Below are positions 19,501-25,195 of a stretch of DNA of 64,000 nucleotides, in pieces. The translations under genes were made by a program, and so were the position numbers. The notes under the pieces were generated by a model that worked only from the letters and a program-made list of their open reading frames with translations, had not been told where the DNA came from and searched no databases. How positions within the stretch are numbered: the first letter of the stretch is position 1; each line of letters starts with the position of its first letter. The DNA lies in the NCBI RefSeq assembly GCF_009696675.1, contig NZ_VULN01000001.1:124001-188000 (forward strand), in the 5' to 3' direction. Origin of the DNA: Acidaminococcus fermentans (lineage in GTDB: Bacteria > Bacillota > Negativicutes > Acidaminococcales > Acidaminococcaceae).

Positions 19501-20901
19501 GGCGGCCAGGGCATTGTCGCCGGTGGCGCCATCGTTGAGGTAGTTGTTGTTCCCGGCTGCATCCGTATCTGCTGTGGTCTTCACGCTGTAGTAATGGGTC
19601 ATGGCGTTTTTCAGCTGAGCCAGGTTGACGGCATCACTGTCTTCACTGCCGGCGGCTACGCCGGTGATTTGGCGGCTGACGCTGCCGCTGCCTACGGAAA
19701 GGGCGCCTTCTGTGGATTTCCAGGCCAGGCCGCTCTGGGTGGACGTGGTGCCGGTCTTGGGGTCCCAGCCGGTAATGCCGCCGGAGCGGTCTGCTTTCGA
19801 ATCTTTACCCAGAGCAATGGAGCCTTCCACGCTGGCATTAGTATTTTTGCCGATGGATACGGCATTTTCACTGGCCACAGCCGTATCCCCCACTGCTACG
19901 GCGGAATTGTCCGCAGTGGAATTGTACCCTACTGCCACGGCGTTGTTCCCGTTGGCGGTCACACTGGACCCGGCGGCGATGGAATTGCTGGCGGCCTGGT
20001 AGAGGGTGACGGAATAGAGTTTATCCAGGTTGTCGGATTTCTGGTAGTTGTATACCGGCTTGCCGTCTTTCTGGTCGGCCTTTGCGGCATCACTGGTGAT
20101 TTCGGTTTTGGTGGTTTCTACCCCGGTATCCGGATCTTTGACCGTATAAGTATGGACGTACTGGGGCACAGTAGTGGTGTTGCCGTCGGCGTCCCGGAAC
20201 ACCTGGGGCACCTGGGTGGGATTGCCGCTGCTGTCCTTGTACCAGGCGGCATTGTCGGTAGATGTAGTCTTGTTGCCGTCTTTGTCGGCGTAATAGGTTA
20301 TGGGTTTGTTGGTGATTTTTGCCGTGTTGCCGATGGCGGTGGAATTGTCCCCTTCAGCCTTGTTATTGTAACCTACAGCTGTGGAGCCGCCGGATTCAGT
20401 GGAGGTGTCCAGTTTATGGGCTGCCCCTTCCCCGTCTACCAACTTGGTATTGGCTGCATCCATGGGCTGGCCGTTTTTGGTGGTATCCCCTTCCGTTACG
20501 TTGCGGAGGGTATCGCTTTGGGTACCAATGGCAGTGTTATTTTCACCTTTTTTGTCAGTGCTTTGGCCTTGAACTACTTTCCCTACAGTCAGATTGCCCT
20601 TGTTATCGTAAGCCGCGGCGCCCCCATTGCCCAGATCAACCGTTTTATCCGCCGCCCATGCTCCTGAGGGCCAGGTGAGGCCCAGAGCCAGGGCCAGAGT
20701 CAGGGCATATACCCCCCCGGTATATTTTTCCGCTGGGAATGTTCCTTCCCGTGGTTCCGGGCGATTTCCGATACCACTACCCAGCTGTTCCGCACTTTGC
20801 TCCAGATGACCTTGTAGATCCTGTTCATAGGTCTCCCCCTTGCTCAATTTCACCGGAATCACCGTTTCTGCCATATTTCTATACTGTCTGTATTTTGGCA
20901 T
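10513..20901 (-). CDS. Giant trimeric autotransporter adhesin (YadA type) with C-terminal SLH domain
   Basis: A 3462-residue surface adhesin. A long N-region (about 62 residues) precedes the hydrophobic signal segment and a likely cut after GAWA (residue 83). YadA-like head repeats (SxAIGxxxxAxG) occupy about 130-1600, interrupted by neck motifs DAVNxAQLK. The stalk has five copies of a RAATE-x-QL module and three collagen-like Gly-x-y stretches (for example GKDGKDGQIGITGKDG). A YadA anchor barrel lies at about 3235-3300, then a coiled coil and an SLH domain at about 3352-3401 (LFPDIPENHWAYDYVTKLA). Classical YadA proteins end at the barrel, so the periplasmic SLH tail is notable. The start is uncertain: the ATG at 20901 has only a weak ribosome site, and a second ATG lies at 20874. 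Confidence 0.92.
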   Translation of the reverse strand: MPKYRQYRNMAETVIPVKLSKGETYEQDLQGHLEQSAEQLGSGIGNRPEPREGTFPAEKYTGGVYALTLALALGLTWPSGAWAADKTVDLGNGGAAAYDNKGNLTVGKVVQGQSTDKKGENNTAIGTQSDTLRNVTEGDTTKNGQPMDAANTKLVDGEGAAHKLDTSTESGGSTAVGYNNKAEGDNSTAIGNTAKITNKPITYYADKDGNKTTSTDNAAWYKDSSGNPTQVPQVFRDADGNTTTVPQYVHTYTVKDPDTGVETTKTEITSDAAKADQKDGKPVYNYQKSDNLDKLYSVTLYQAASNSIAAGSSVTANGNNAVAVGYNSTADNSAVAVGDTAVASENAVSIGKNTNASVEGSIALGKDSKADRSGGITGWDPKTGTTSTQSGLAWKSTEGALSVGSGSVSRQITGVAAGSEDSDAVNLAQLKNAMTHYYSVKTTADTDAAGNNNYLNDGATGDNALAAGVSAVAKGNNATAVGTQTYASGEDASAYGYRAAAMGKDSVSIGSGTSAQQEGAVAIGGHAIGSNSIAIGSDYRSNRVSAAGSSSIAIGGYTNSDYNVAIGSGSSTSGPYAITVGGSATSDHAVSIGGVAGNSQATAVGSGSSATGQQSTAIGAYSAVSGSHAVTVGGTASGDNAVSVGGVASDNATAVGRGSTASGGQSTAVGFQSAAGGSNSTAVGLSAAASGSSATAAGYGTNAQGNYSTALGNMSSARGENSTAVGGASARGKNVTAIGKSSTVEGNGYYDDSVTDATAIGGAHVGGDANYSTAIGSNATTNQNYGVALGYNSNVSYASTGIGSGTKASNTGTAVGYNAQSSGYQSAAVGAGSNATGQNAVSLGGGGAWGNYSIALGSGAGTTAHGIALGQNSGAWGENAIAIGEGTNAWRANSIVLGKNSKSGADKNIEGYDPRTGMASVDDTSTWQSTDEAVSIGRAEERDGDGKITATAITRQLNNLAAGTLDTDAVNVAQLKAATQKVNVHDYSVWSPDTETDTNYTNEGAVAKNSMAAGVSAKATGDSAVAIGNGAQAEGKGATVIGKNAKATGQYATAFGGLETTDKKGNIVNIINTASGASSTAFGQGAQAKGAASLAFGHNTVAGADDGSGQQSVAFGEDTQALGGRSLAFGEKTIAKYNDSVAFGNDTRASSTGATAFGNRTRALAQYSTAWGNATVAADEESTAWGTDTIAGAKLDENGAVTNKYTEDDTNKTEQMDVHGNLAYTYTSAADNKVHTAGIKQMPIDSGSELHDYVVLAGKDGNTYVRDYQGSLWKVNVDANGNVTIDTSAGTNGKVYNGQKKTSSAKTTINGTEVAITPDNVLTKAHEGTNGYNIDGYKDATAFGYSTEASGDYATAFGNDTKAAAAGATAFGYKTLASGENSTAFGENSIAAGKNSLAALGATTTDAATNAAAIGSGAKATLADSVALGSGALANRASGSKGYDVLTGTASTNTSAAWVSNANALAIGNDTEGSLLTRQITGVAAGSLDTDAVNVAQLKGAGLSFTTNTKDASNTTDNYKGYKVVSRKLGDTISIKASDEAANHSYSTANLTTRIAENGDISILMDENPAFTSVTTSDVIFAGNPDLTDKDGKAAKADTNAAYGTKTLTDSQNITSAGNDTQATRLHYKDDQGHTYEVATMDDGQIYAGDIKTDGTLDNTGFARTMNQKTTINGGVTEKDKLTDNNIGVVSNGTDTLTVKLAKDLKDLNSVTTGKTVQNDSGIKITNNAGDETKNVIINGDQISFGGNQVNNMGSGSDGTADGKPTYNTDTNGANIGDVKNIAGSTTDAAKLTGDSNITVTYNDAAAGGKNTVKLNDSITLGSDDGKKVTIDGTKGTITVGDKVSFDGSTGKGSIGGVTIGSQTGVATTKKDGDKAKTEDGTFVTGLTNTTWNPDANGIVSGRAATEDQLKTVSDTVNAGWELDVNDGKQKDVTPTSRKVNFKQGQNIIISGSGDDVTVRTDDTVRFTTINVTGDKDASGSYTGGITIGKQSGGNSANPGPGYYITGLENTSWNSSQIQSGRAATEDQLKQVAEDIKHGTVDGDKYITGGNATYDESGKGSAALTGTNGLEGTISNLHDYYVTRGEVSNDGKTLIMTKNDGTTFNVSLDKVMQSDMRLVKNPASKDGKYTVDNNGDLTITVQDANGTEATKQTITLSGLASKEEVDKGLNFAANSGTAYNAKLGGKVTIKGSDLKTGHDYSEDNLTTEVDADGNITIKMDKDLTANTVTVSGKDGKDGQIGITGKDGADGTVTTIIKTIGKNGTDGKNGTPGVNGTDGITRIVYQDGEAGTTTHTVSTLDDGLKFGANMPVAGKTANPVGNKLNSTINIKGAGTKELDKYSGQNLLTSVEQDADGNTTIHVLMDKNISADSVVVGQEGKAGNDGKDGYIGINGKDGADGITTTIIRTEKGQPGADGKNGKPGVDGTDITRIVYTDKNGQNPQTVATLDDGLKFAGDDGQNDDTKVINKKLNKRLDIVGKAQGDLTDANIGVTKDDNGKLYIRLAKHVNLDDGTLQAGDATIGHFTNTELTTNKGNHPVDGSYTIGLSNKDWSVTAPDYVSGRAATEDQLAKVSEAITNATTAAGKRTVVTVNDKSDPATADPGTNTYGEYDKKNGNLMIAAERDSDGLMTYNIKLNDNLALGKDGADGQEGSIGLTGKDGLPGTDGKQRYSTTIIKTEKGQAGKDGKTGKENLSGTDITRIVYTDKDGQNAQTVATLDDGLKFVGNDGQEVTRKLNETLSIKGGLDKDAVAKASSKNLGVRKSGDGLEIVMTDTPDFTKVMVGGDNKITIGGQTNSDTKNPANGNYITGLNNTKWDKDHVTENRAATEGQLRDIVGSITNQNQGGGFALTSDEKGADKIVKQDLGKAIQIKGDTTYKADGTVEKAGNIKTSIDNGAIKVELNKDVDLTKDGSIKAGETTINKDGVKTNEVKVGDITITKDGINGGAKQITNIASGIDGKQYADAGDNNAASIGDVKQLAKNEAKASEAKSGKNITVKDDHTVNLNDDIILGNDPNKQVAIKGSNGQVVIGSGDSTMTLGKQSNTAGDSNPADGNYLNGLDNRKWDGEHIQNGRAATEDQLKTVSDKVNSGRKFQGDDGKDVTVDLGKTLNIKGGAADVSDAKNIGIVRGDDNTLNVRLAKDLTGLNSVTTGSTTINNSGLIVKTGDANRTITVQDGKVDMGGNQIHNVAPGTAPTDAVNVSQLQQTGRAINQLGNSVNKLGARVDRVGANSAALAALHPLDFDPDDKLDFAVGAGSYSGANAVALGAFYRPNEDVMFSLGGSTGGGENMVNIGATFKLGQHNHVSNSRVAMAKEIRGLKELVAKQEGEMQQLKTLMNQMAGRTVIKVDKDALFPDIPENHWAYDYVTKLARAGIVEGYEDGEFKGNRMMTRYEFAAVIYRAIMAGAGSNPALDQDGTLGKLVKEFDGELKYIRIDVIEKDRHGKPTIERVRTVEDSEKHHGK

Positions 20902-20978
20902 TCCAGTAACGATTTATTCTTATCAGCTGTAGATTTTCATTCCTGTCTGCAATCCATTCTGCTGAAATTACATTTCTC

Positions 20979-21007
20979 ATTGTAATATGTTGTATTTCAG
21001 TCTTCAA
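20979..21007 (-). promoter_or_regulatory. Promoter of the autotransporter gene
   Basis: On the minus strand, TTGAAG (21007-21002), a 17-nt spacer and TACAAT (20984-20979) lie about 80 nt before the ATG. The surrounding 20905-21115 is unusually AT-rich for this window and has no gene. Confidence 0.6.
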
Positions 21008-21139
21008 TAAGGAATTTACGCCAAATGAATAAAATTGTGATAATGAATAAAAGATGAAAATAAAGTGAGGAATTTGTGGATATTTGTATTTTTATCATTT
21101 TTGCAGTTGTTACAGGTAGATTGTGGGGAGCGAGTCTGT

Positions 21140-21520
21140 CGTTGGTCGTTCATCGTTGTGGAGACCAGATGCTGACGCATCTGGTTCTGAACGTATGGCC
21201 CGACCGACGGCCGGGAAGGACGACGGCGCCGGGTACTGCGGCGCCTAACCCACCACCAGCCTTGCGGCTGGTCCCCCGCCCTTGCAAAGGGCGGATATAC
21301 GCTCGGGCCTTCGGCCCATTGTTTATTTCAGTACAAGGGCGAAGCCCACGTACTTGTTATCCGCCCTTTGCAAGGGCGGGGGACCGTTGCGCCTGCGCAA
21401 TGGTGGTGGGTTAGCAGCCCCCTGAGCTGCGTTTCCATTCGGGAGCATTTGCCTCCGGCAAAAGGTCTCCTTTGGCGTGAGGCGGTCCGGCCCCACCGTC
21501 CCTGCTCTTCACTCTTCACT
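21140..21520 (+). repeat. Dispersed repeat copy R4 with a 168-bp inverted-repeat module
   Basis: The head hairpin CCAGATGCTGACGCATCTGG is followed by a long module whose ends are inverted: TAACCCACCACCA at 21246-21258 and TGGTGGTGGGTTA at 21401-21413, with inner arms CCCTTGCAAAGGGCGGATA and TATCCGCCCTTTGCAAGGG. The tail hairpin ATTTGCC-GGCAAA follows, then the reiterated tract CTCTTCACTCTTCACTCTAC. Confidence 0.85.
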
Positions 21521-21601
21521 CTACACTCTTCACTATTTTTTTCATTCGTTGTTCCACCAACTGTTTTTTTCAGGTTCCCGGGCTATACTGGAACCATAAA
21601 G

Positions 21602-21632
21602 AGGCCCGGTCACCGAATACCGGTGCCGGGCC
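21602..21632 (+). promoter_or_regulatory. Hairpin in the ferredoxin leader
   Basis: GGCCCGG(T)CACCG pairs with CGGTGCCGGGCC over AATAC: 12 bp with one bulged T, 8 nt before the ribosome site. A TATACT box (21584-21589) places it at the very start of the mRNA. It may protect the 5' end or regulate; no known riboswitch is recognised. Confidence 0.45.
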
Positions 21633-21655
21633 CAATGTAAAGGGGAGTGACTGTT

Positions 21656-21847
21656 ATGAAATTCAAGGTTAACGAAAATTGTATCGGCTGCGGGCTGTGC
21701 GAAGGGACCTGCCCTGCTGTGTTCCATATGACGGACGCCGGTGTGGCGGAAGCCATTCCCGATGTTGTTCCGGCTGAAGAAGAAGCCAATGCCCTGGCTG
21801 CCATGGAAGGCTGCCCGGCAAGTGCCATTGAAAAAGTAGAAGACTGA
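21656..21847 (+). CDS. Small ferredoxin (4Fe-4S)
   Basis: A 63-residue acidic electron carrier. Cluster ligands are visible in C-x2-C-x2-C (residues 9, 12, 15, CIGCGLC) with a further C19-P and a C-P pair near the C-terminus (GCPASAIEK). This is the single-cluster ferredoxin pattern of anaerobes, with ETCP-like and DAGVAEA segments in the usual places. The ATG at 21656 follows AAGGGGAG by 8 nt; a GTG three codons earlier overlaps that site and is rejected. It is monocistronic, with its own promoter, leader hairpin and terminator. The partner enzyme is not evident from context. Confidence 0.93.
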   Translation: MKFKVNENCIGCGLCEGTCPAVFHMTDAGVAEAIPDVVPAEEEANALAAMEGCPASAIEKVED

Positions 21848-21855
21848 GAGTAAGG

Positions 21856-21888
21856 AAAAAAGACCGGCGGCTGCCGGTCTTTTTTTTG
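21856..21888 (+). terminator. Terminator after ferredoxin
   Basis: AAAGACCGGC-GGCT-GCCGGTCTTT with eight T following. Confidence 0.92.
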
Positions 21889-22126
21889 TCAGCGGTCAGC
21901 GGCCGATAGAGACCAGATGCTGCCGCATCTGGTTTTGAACGTTTTTGCCCCCTGGGCGGCCGGGATGGGCTTGCCTGCGGCAAGCCCCTACAGCGTTGGG
22001 GTCAAAGATCCATCAGGAAAACCATAGGGACGGAATTGTCGGGGCATCTGTGTTTTTCTGACCAGCAGCCCGAATGTCCGACGGAGACGCCGCAGGGGCG
22101 GGCCGAAGGCCCGCCCTTCCCGGCCC
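21889..22126 (+). repeat. Dispersed repeat copy R5
   Basis: Reiterated GTCAGCGGTCAGCGGCC, head hairpin CCAGATGCTGCCGCATCTGG, core GGGCGGCCGGGATGGG...GCAAGCCCCTAC, a diverged middle section and a GGGCGGGCC-GAAG-GGCCCGCCC hairpin. The right end touches the stop codon of the amidohydrolase. Confidence 0.85.
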
Positions 22127-23560
22127 TTACAGCTTCGGCAGCTTCTCCACTCCTGCCACCGGGCAGTCGTACTGGCCGTTGTTCTTGGCCTGGAATTCTT
22201 CTTTGGCGGCTGTCAGCAGGGCCGGGTCTTCCAGGACTTTCACCGCAGTCAGGGCGATGACTTTGCCGGCGGTGAGCATGCCTTTCTGGCCGATGCTGGA
22301 ATTCACCTGGCCGGTTTTGTACCAGGAATGGCCCGGAGTGCCCAGGGCTTCGGTGGCCACGTTGAAGTAGTAGGTGGGAGCGATGAAGCCCACGTCCCCC
22401 ACATCGGTGGAGCCGAAATCCAGTTCTTCCCGGTCGGGATCAAAGTCCTTGATCTCCGTATCCAGGGGCCGGGCCAGTTTTTCTTCCAGCCGGTCCCGGC
22501 CGTACCGTTTCAGGATCATGTCCTTTTCTTTGGTCTTCATGCTGTCGCTGAAGGAATCGGTAAAGGCTTTGGCCAGGGCGAAGTCCCGGTCATCCCATTG
22601 GGGCGCACCGATGGCGTGGAAGGCTTCGGTGGCTGCCTGGGCCAGGACTTTGTTGTTGATGTATTCGGAATAGCCGGATTCCCGTTCCACAGTGACCTGG
22701 GTGCCGCAGATGAGAGCCGCCCCCCGGGCCACGTCGTCCAGCCGGGGAACGATTTCCTTCACCTGCCGGTAATAGGGGGCCCGGACCACATAGCGGACCG
22801 CCGCATGGTCCTGGACCACGTTCGGGGCCCGGCCGCCCACGTCCAGATAGGCGTAGTGGATCCGGGCTTCCATGATCACGTGTTCCCGGAGGTAATTGGC
22901 CCCCACCCCCATGATCTCACAGGAATCCAGGGCGCTGCGGCCCAGTTCGGGAGCGCCTCCGGCGTGGGAGGTGATGCCTTTGAACTTGTAGGTCCGGCAC
23001 ACGTTGGCGTTCAGGTGGGGGGTGGCGGTGCGGTTTTCCGGAGCCGGATGCCAGGTAAGGAAGAAGTCCACCCCGTCAAAGGCCCCGTCCCGGGCCATGA
23101 AGGCTTTGCCGCTGAGGTTTTCTTCTGCCGGAGTACCGAAATACACCACGGTGCCCGGTTTGCCGGTTTCTTCCAGATAGTCCTTCAGGGCCAGGGCGCC
23201 GGCCAGTGCCCCGGTGCCCAGCAGGTTGTGGCCGCAGCCATGGCCGGGGCAGCCTTCGTGTTCCGGCTTTTTCACCGGGCAGCCCGCTTCCTGGCTGAGT
23301 CCCGGCAAAGCGTCGTATTCTCCCAGGATCCCCACCACCGGGCGTCCCTTGCCCCAGACGCCTTTGAAAGCAGTGGGAATGTTCACCAGATGACGGGTAA
23401 CGGCGAACCCGTGGTGTTCCAGGGCCTCACAAAGGGTTTCGGCGGACCGGGTTTCTTCGTAGCCCACTTCCGCCAGTTCCCAGATTTTCCGGCTCAGGCC
23501 GATCAGTTCCTCCCGGTACCGGTCATCCACCGCCCGTTCAATGATTTTCTGTGCATCCAT
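22127..23560 (-). CDS. M20 family amidohydrolase, AbgB-like
   Basis: This 477-residue zinc-dependent hydrolase resembles the aminobenzoyl-glutamate hydrolase subunit AbgB and related M20D amidases. Metal-binding segments are visible: GEYDALPGL, PGHGCGHNLLGTG and FGTPAEEN; a later ITSHAGGAPELGRSALD block belongs to the dimerisation domain. No signal peptide is seen, so it should act in the cytosol on an imported N-acyl or peptide-like compound; the exact substrate cannot be read. I chose the ATG at 23560 because GGGAG lies 9 nt upstream. No partner AbgA gene is present. It is separated from the hemerythrin operon by a terminator. Confidence 0.82.
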   Translation of the reverse strand: MDAQKIIERAVDDRYREELIGLSRKIWELAEVGYEETRSAETLCEALEHHGFAVTRHLVNIPTAFKGVWGKGRPVVGILGEYDALPGLSQEAGCPVKKPEHEGCPGHGCGHNLLGTGALAGALALKDYLEETGKPGTVVYFGTPAEENLSGKAFMARDGAFDGVDFFLTWHPAPENRTATPHLNANVCRTYKFKGITSHAGGAPELGRSALDSCEIMGVGANYLREHVIMEARIHYAYLDVGGRAPNVVQDHAAVRYVVRAPYYRQVKEIVPRLDDVARGAALICGTQVTVERESGYSEYINNKVLAQAATEAFHAIGAPQWDDRDFALAKAFTDSFSDSMKTKEKDMILKRYGRDRLEEKLARPLDTEIKDFDPDREELDFGSTDVGDVGFIAPTYYFNVATEALGTPGHSWYKTGQVNSSIGQKGMLTAGKVIALTAVKVLEDPALLTAAKEEFQAKNNGQYDCPVAGVEKLPKL

Positions 23561-23604
23561 ACCATCACGCTCCCTAGAATAGAAGATGGTTTCATTATAG
23601 CACA

Positions 23605-23637
23605 AAGAAGGGGCTGCTTTTCCAGGCAGCCCCTTTA
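23605..23637 (-). terminator. Terminator of the hemerythrin operon
   Basis: AGGGGCTGCC on the minus strand pairs with GGCAGCCCCT 3 nt after the stop codon, followed by TCTTTG. It is a member of the GGGGCTG family. Confidence 0.85.
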
Positions 23638-23638
23638 C

Positions 23639-24199
23639 TCACAGATACTTCTTCTCCAACCGTTCCAAAATTCCCAGGTAATGGTCCTGGACCCCTTTGG
23701 CCCCTTCTTCTTCCTCGAATTTCCTGCTTTTGGCGTCGATGTCCGCCAGGTCTTCCGGGGTCAGCTGGTTTTCGGCGAAGGTGTACACCACGTTGTTTTC
23801 CTTTTCCACGTGGCGCTTCAGCAGCCGTGCGTAGCCCATGGCTTCCGTCAGGATGTCCAGCTTGTATTCGGTCTTGGGATTCTTTTCGTATTCATCCAGG
23901 GCGGTGGCCAGGCTCATGGCGTGGTCCCGGCCCAGGTCGTGTTCCACCAGCATCCCGTGGGTCACCAGGTTATCCGCCACCCGGCCCAGCTTCTGCACCA
24001 TCACCGGGAACAGGAACTTTTCTTCCTTCCCGTGATGATGTTTGTCCGCATAGTTCCGGATGAAATCCACCATGTCCCGAAAATCCCCCACGTCCACCGG
24101 AGACAGTTCCAGGATCCCGATGCAGGCCTGGCGGATCACTTCCAGCATCCGGCTGATGTTCTCATGTTCTTTTTTCATGCACTCAATGCTGTAGGTCAT
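23639..24199 (-). CDS. Hemerythrin domain protein
   Basis: A 186-residue four-helix protein with the di-iron ligands of the hemerythrin HHE fold: HEN (residues 12-14), H-H-H-G-K-E-E (about 54-60, DKHHHGKEEKFLFP), HGMLVEHDLGRDH and HVEKENNVVY. Such proteins bind oxygen or nitric oxide, or serve in repair of iron centres (YtfE/ScdA relatives). AGGAGG precedes the ATG. It is the last gene of a three-gene operon with DUF1858 and GPIHHW-type genes, spaced 13-14 nt, suggesting a joint role in oxidative or nitrosative stress; that role is inference. Confidence 0.9.
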   Translation of the reverse strand: MTYSIECMKKEHENISRMLEVIRQACIGILELSPVDVGDFRDMVDFIRNYADKHHHGKEEKFLFPVMVQKLGRVADNLVTHGMLVEHDLGRDHAMSLATALDEYEKNPKTEYKLDILTEAMGYARLLKRHVEKENNVVYTFAENQLTPEDLADIDAKSRKFEEEEGAKGVQDHYLGILERLEKKYL

Positions 24200-24212
24200 G
24201 GTTCTTCCTCCT

Positions 24213-24821
24213 TCAGGCCGCTTTGGGACGGAGCACGTAATGGGTGTGGTCTTCCTGTTCCAGGGTGTAGCCGGTGTTTTCCAGCATCCCTTCCATCATG
24301 GCATCCCGCAGGATGTAGTACACCCGGGGGTTCACGTCCGCTTCCTGCCAGTAGCCCCCGTGGAGATCATCGGTCTGGTCCCAGGCGAAGGCATCCGGAT
24401 TCTGGTCGGTGACCTGGTTCACCCGGTCGCAGGGCATGCCGTTCAGGAAGGCGTCTTCAAAGGCCCGGTAGATGGCGGAAGCATCGGCGTCCGAACCCAG
24501 AGCCCGGTCCTGGCCCACTTCCCGGGCCAGTTTTTCCAGTTCCGGCAGCAGGTTGTCGTTGTGGTGGAGCAGGGCGGACACCAGCTGGGCATAACGGCCT
24601 TCCGCATCGTGGATCCGGCCCTGGAGCCAGCCGTGGATGTTGGTGGTGTCGATCAGTTCGTCCAGAGGACGGGTTTCTTCCTTTACATAGTCAGCTGCCG
24701 GTTTGTCCCCGGTGCCCCAGCCCTGTTTTTCCGCTTCTCCGGCGATCCGGGCGATGATGGCTTCCTGGAGCTGGATCTTGCCGTACAGCCAGTGATGGAT
24801 GGGTCCCAGAAATGCGCTCAT
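24213..24821 (-). CDS. Conserved protein of a hemerythrin operon (unknown function)
   Basis: A 202-residue soluble protein that starts MSAFLGPIHHWLYGKIQLQE. Histidines recur through it (GPIHHW, NIHGW, RIHDAEG, LLHHND, DLHGGYW, DHTHY), and Glu/Asp are abundant, as expected of a metal-binding helical bundle. Similar GPIH-W-LY-KI proteins occur beside hemerythrin or DUF1858 genes in anaerobes as far as I remember; no function is assigned. A strong GGGGAGGGG site precedes the ATG. It sits between the DUF1858 gene and the hemerythrin gene. Confidence 0.7.
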   Translation of the reverse strand: MSAFLGPIHHWLYGKIQLQEAIIARIAGEAEKQGWGTGDKPAADYVKEETRPLDELIDTTNIHGWLQGRIHDAEGRYAQLVSALLHHNDNLLPELEKLAREVGQDRALGSDADASAIYRAFEDAFLNGMPCDRVNQVTDQNPDAFAWDQTDDLHGGYWQEADVNPRVYYILRDAMMEGMLENTGYTLEQEDHTHYVLRPKAA

Positions 24822-24835
24822 GGTCTCCCCTCCCC

Positions 24836-25048
24836 TCAGTTTTCCGCCAGAGCGGCGTTCACAGCGTCAACCACCTTCTGAGGGTCCAGCCCGTGGACGA
24901 AGGCAGCGTCATTCAAAGATTCCATCTGGGAAGAAGGGCAGCCCAGGCAGTGCATCCCTACAGCCTGGAGAGCCGGGATGGCTTCCGGATGTTCAGCACA
25001 GATCTTGCCAACCAGCATTTCGCCCGTGATTTTCTTTGCGTTTTCCAT
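24836..25048 (-). CDS. DUF1858 domain protein
   Basis: A 70-residue protein with the DUF1858 pattern: ITGEMLVGKICAEHPEAIPA, then GMHCLGCPSS with a C-x2-C pair, then a short helical tail. The domain resembles the N-terminal ScdA domain of iron-cluster repair proteins; here it is separate from its hemerythrin partner, which is two genes downstream. I chose the ATG at 25048, 8 nt after GGAGG; upstream in-frame ATGs overlap that site. It is the first gene of the operon. Confidence 0.88.
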   Translation of the reverse strand: MENAKKITGEMLVGKICAEHPEAIPALQAVGMHCLGCPSSQMESLNDAAFVHGLDPQKVVDAVNAALAEN

Positions 25049-25152
25049 TTTCATTTCCTCCATTGTATGATGATTTTTGTTTTTCCTTATCAGCAGAACC
25101 TGGCCTTGCGGCAGGTTCTTTGTTTCCTTACATGTCATAGTATACGGGAGGA

Positions 25153-25187
25153 ACAAAAAAAGATATGTTGTTTTAACAACATATCTT
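25153..25187 (-). terminator. Terminator of hydE
   Basis: A perfect 13-bp palindromic stem AAGATATGTTGTT / AACAACATATCTT, followed on the minus strand by seven T, 8 nt after the hydE stop. Confidence 0.9.
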
Positions 25188-25195
25188 GGTTTTCT

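Noticed and set aside
18200-19600. Regularly spaced short repeats that look like a CRISPR array at first sight
   Set aside because: They are codon-level repeats of YadA head motifs (SxAIGxxxxAxG) within one frame; no constant 25-37 bp repeat with unique spacers, and no cas genes.
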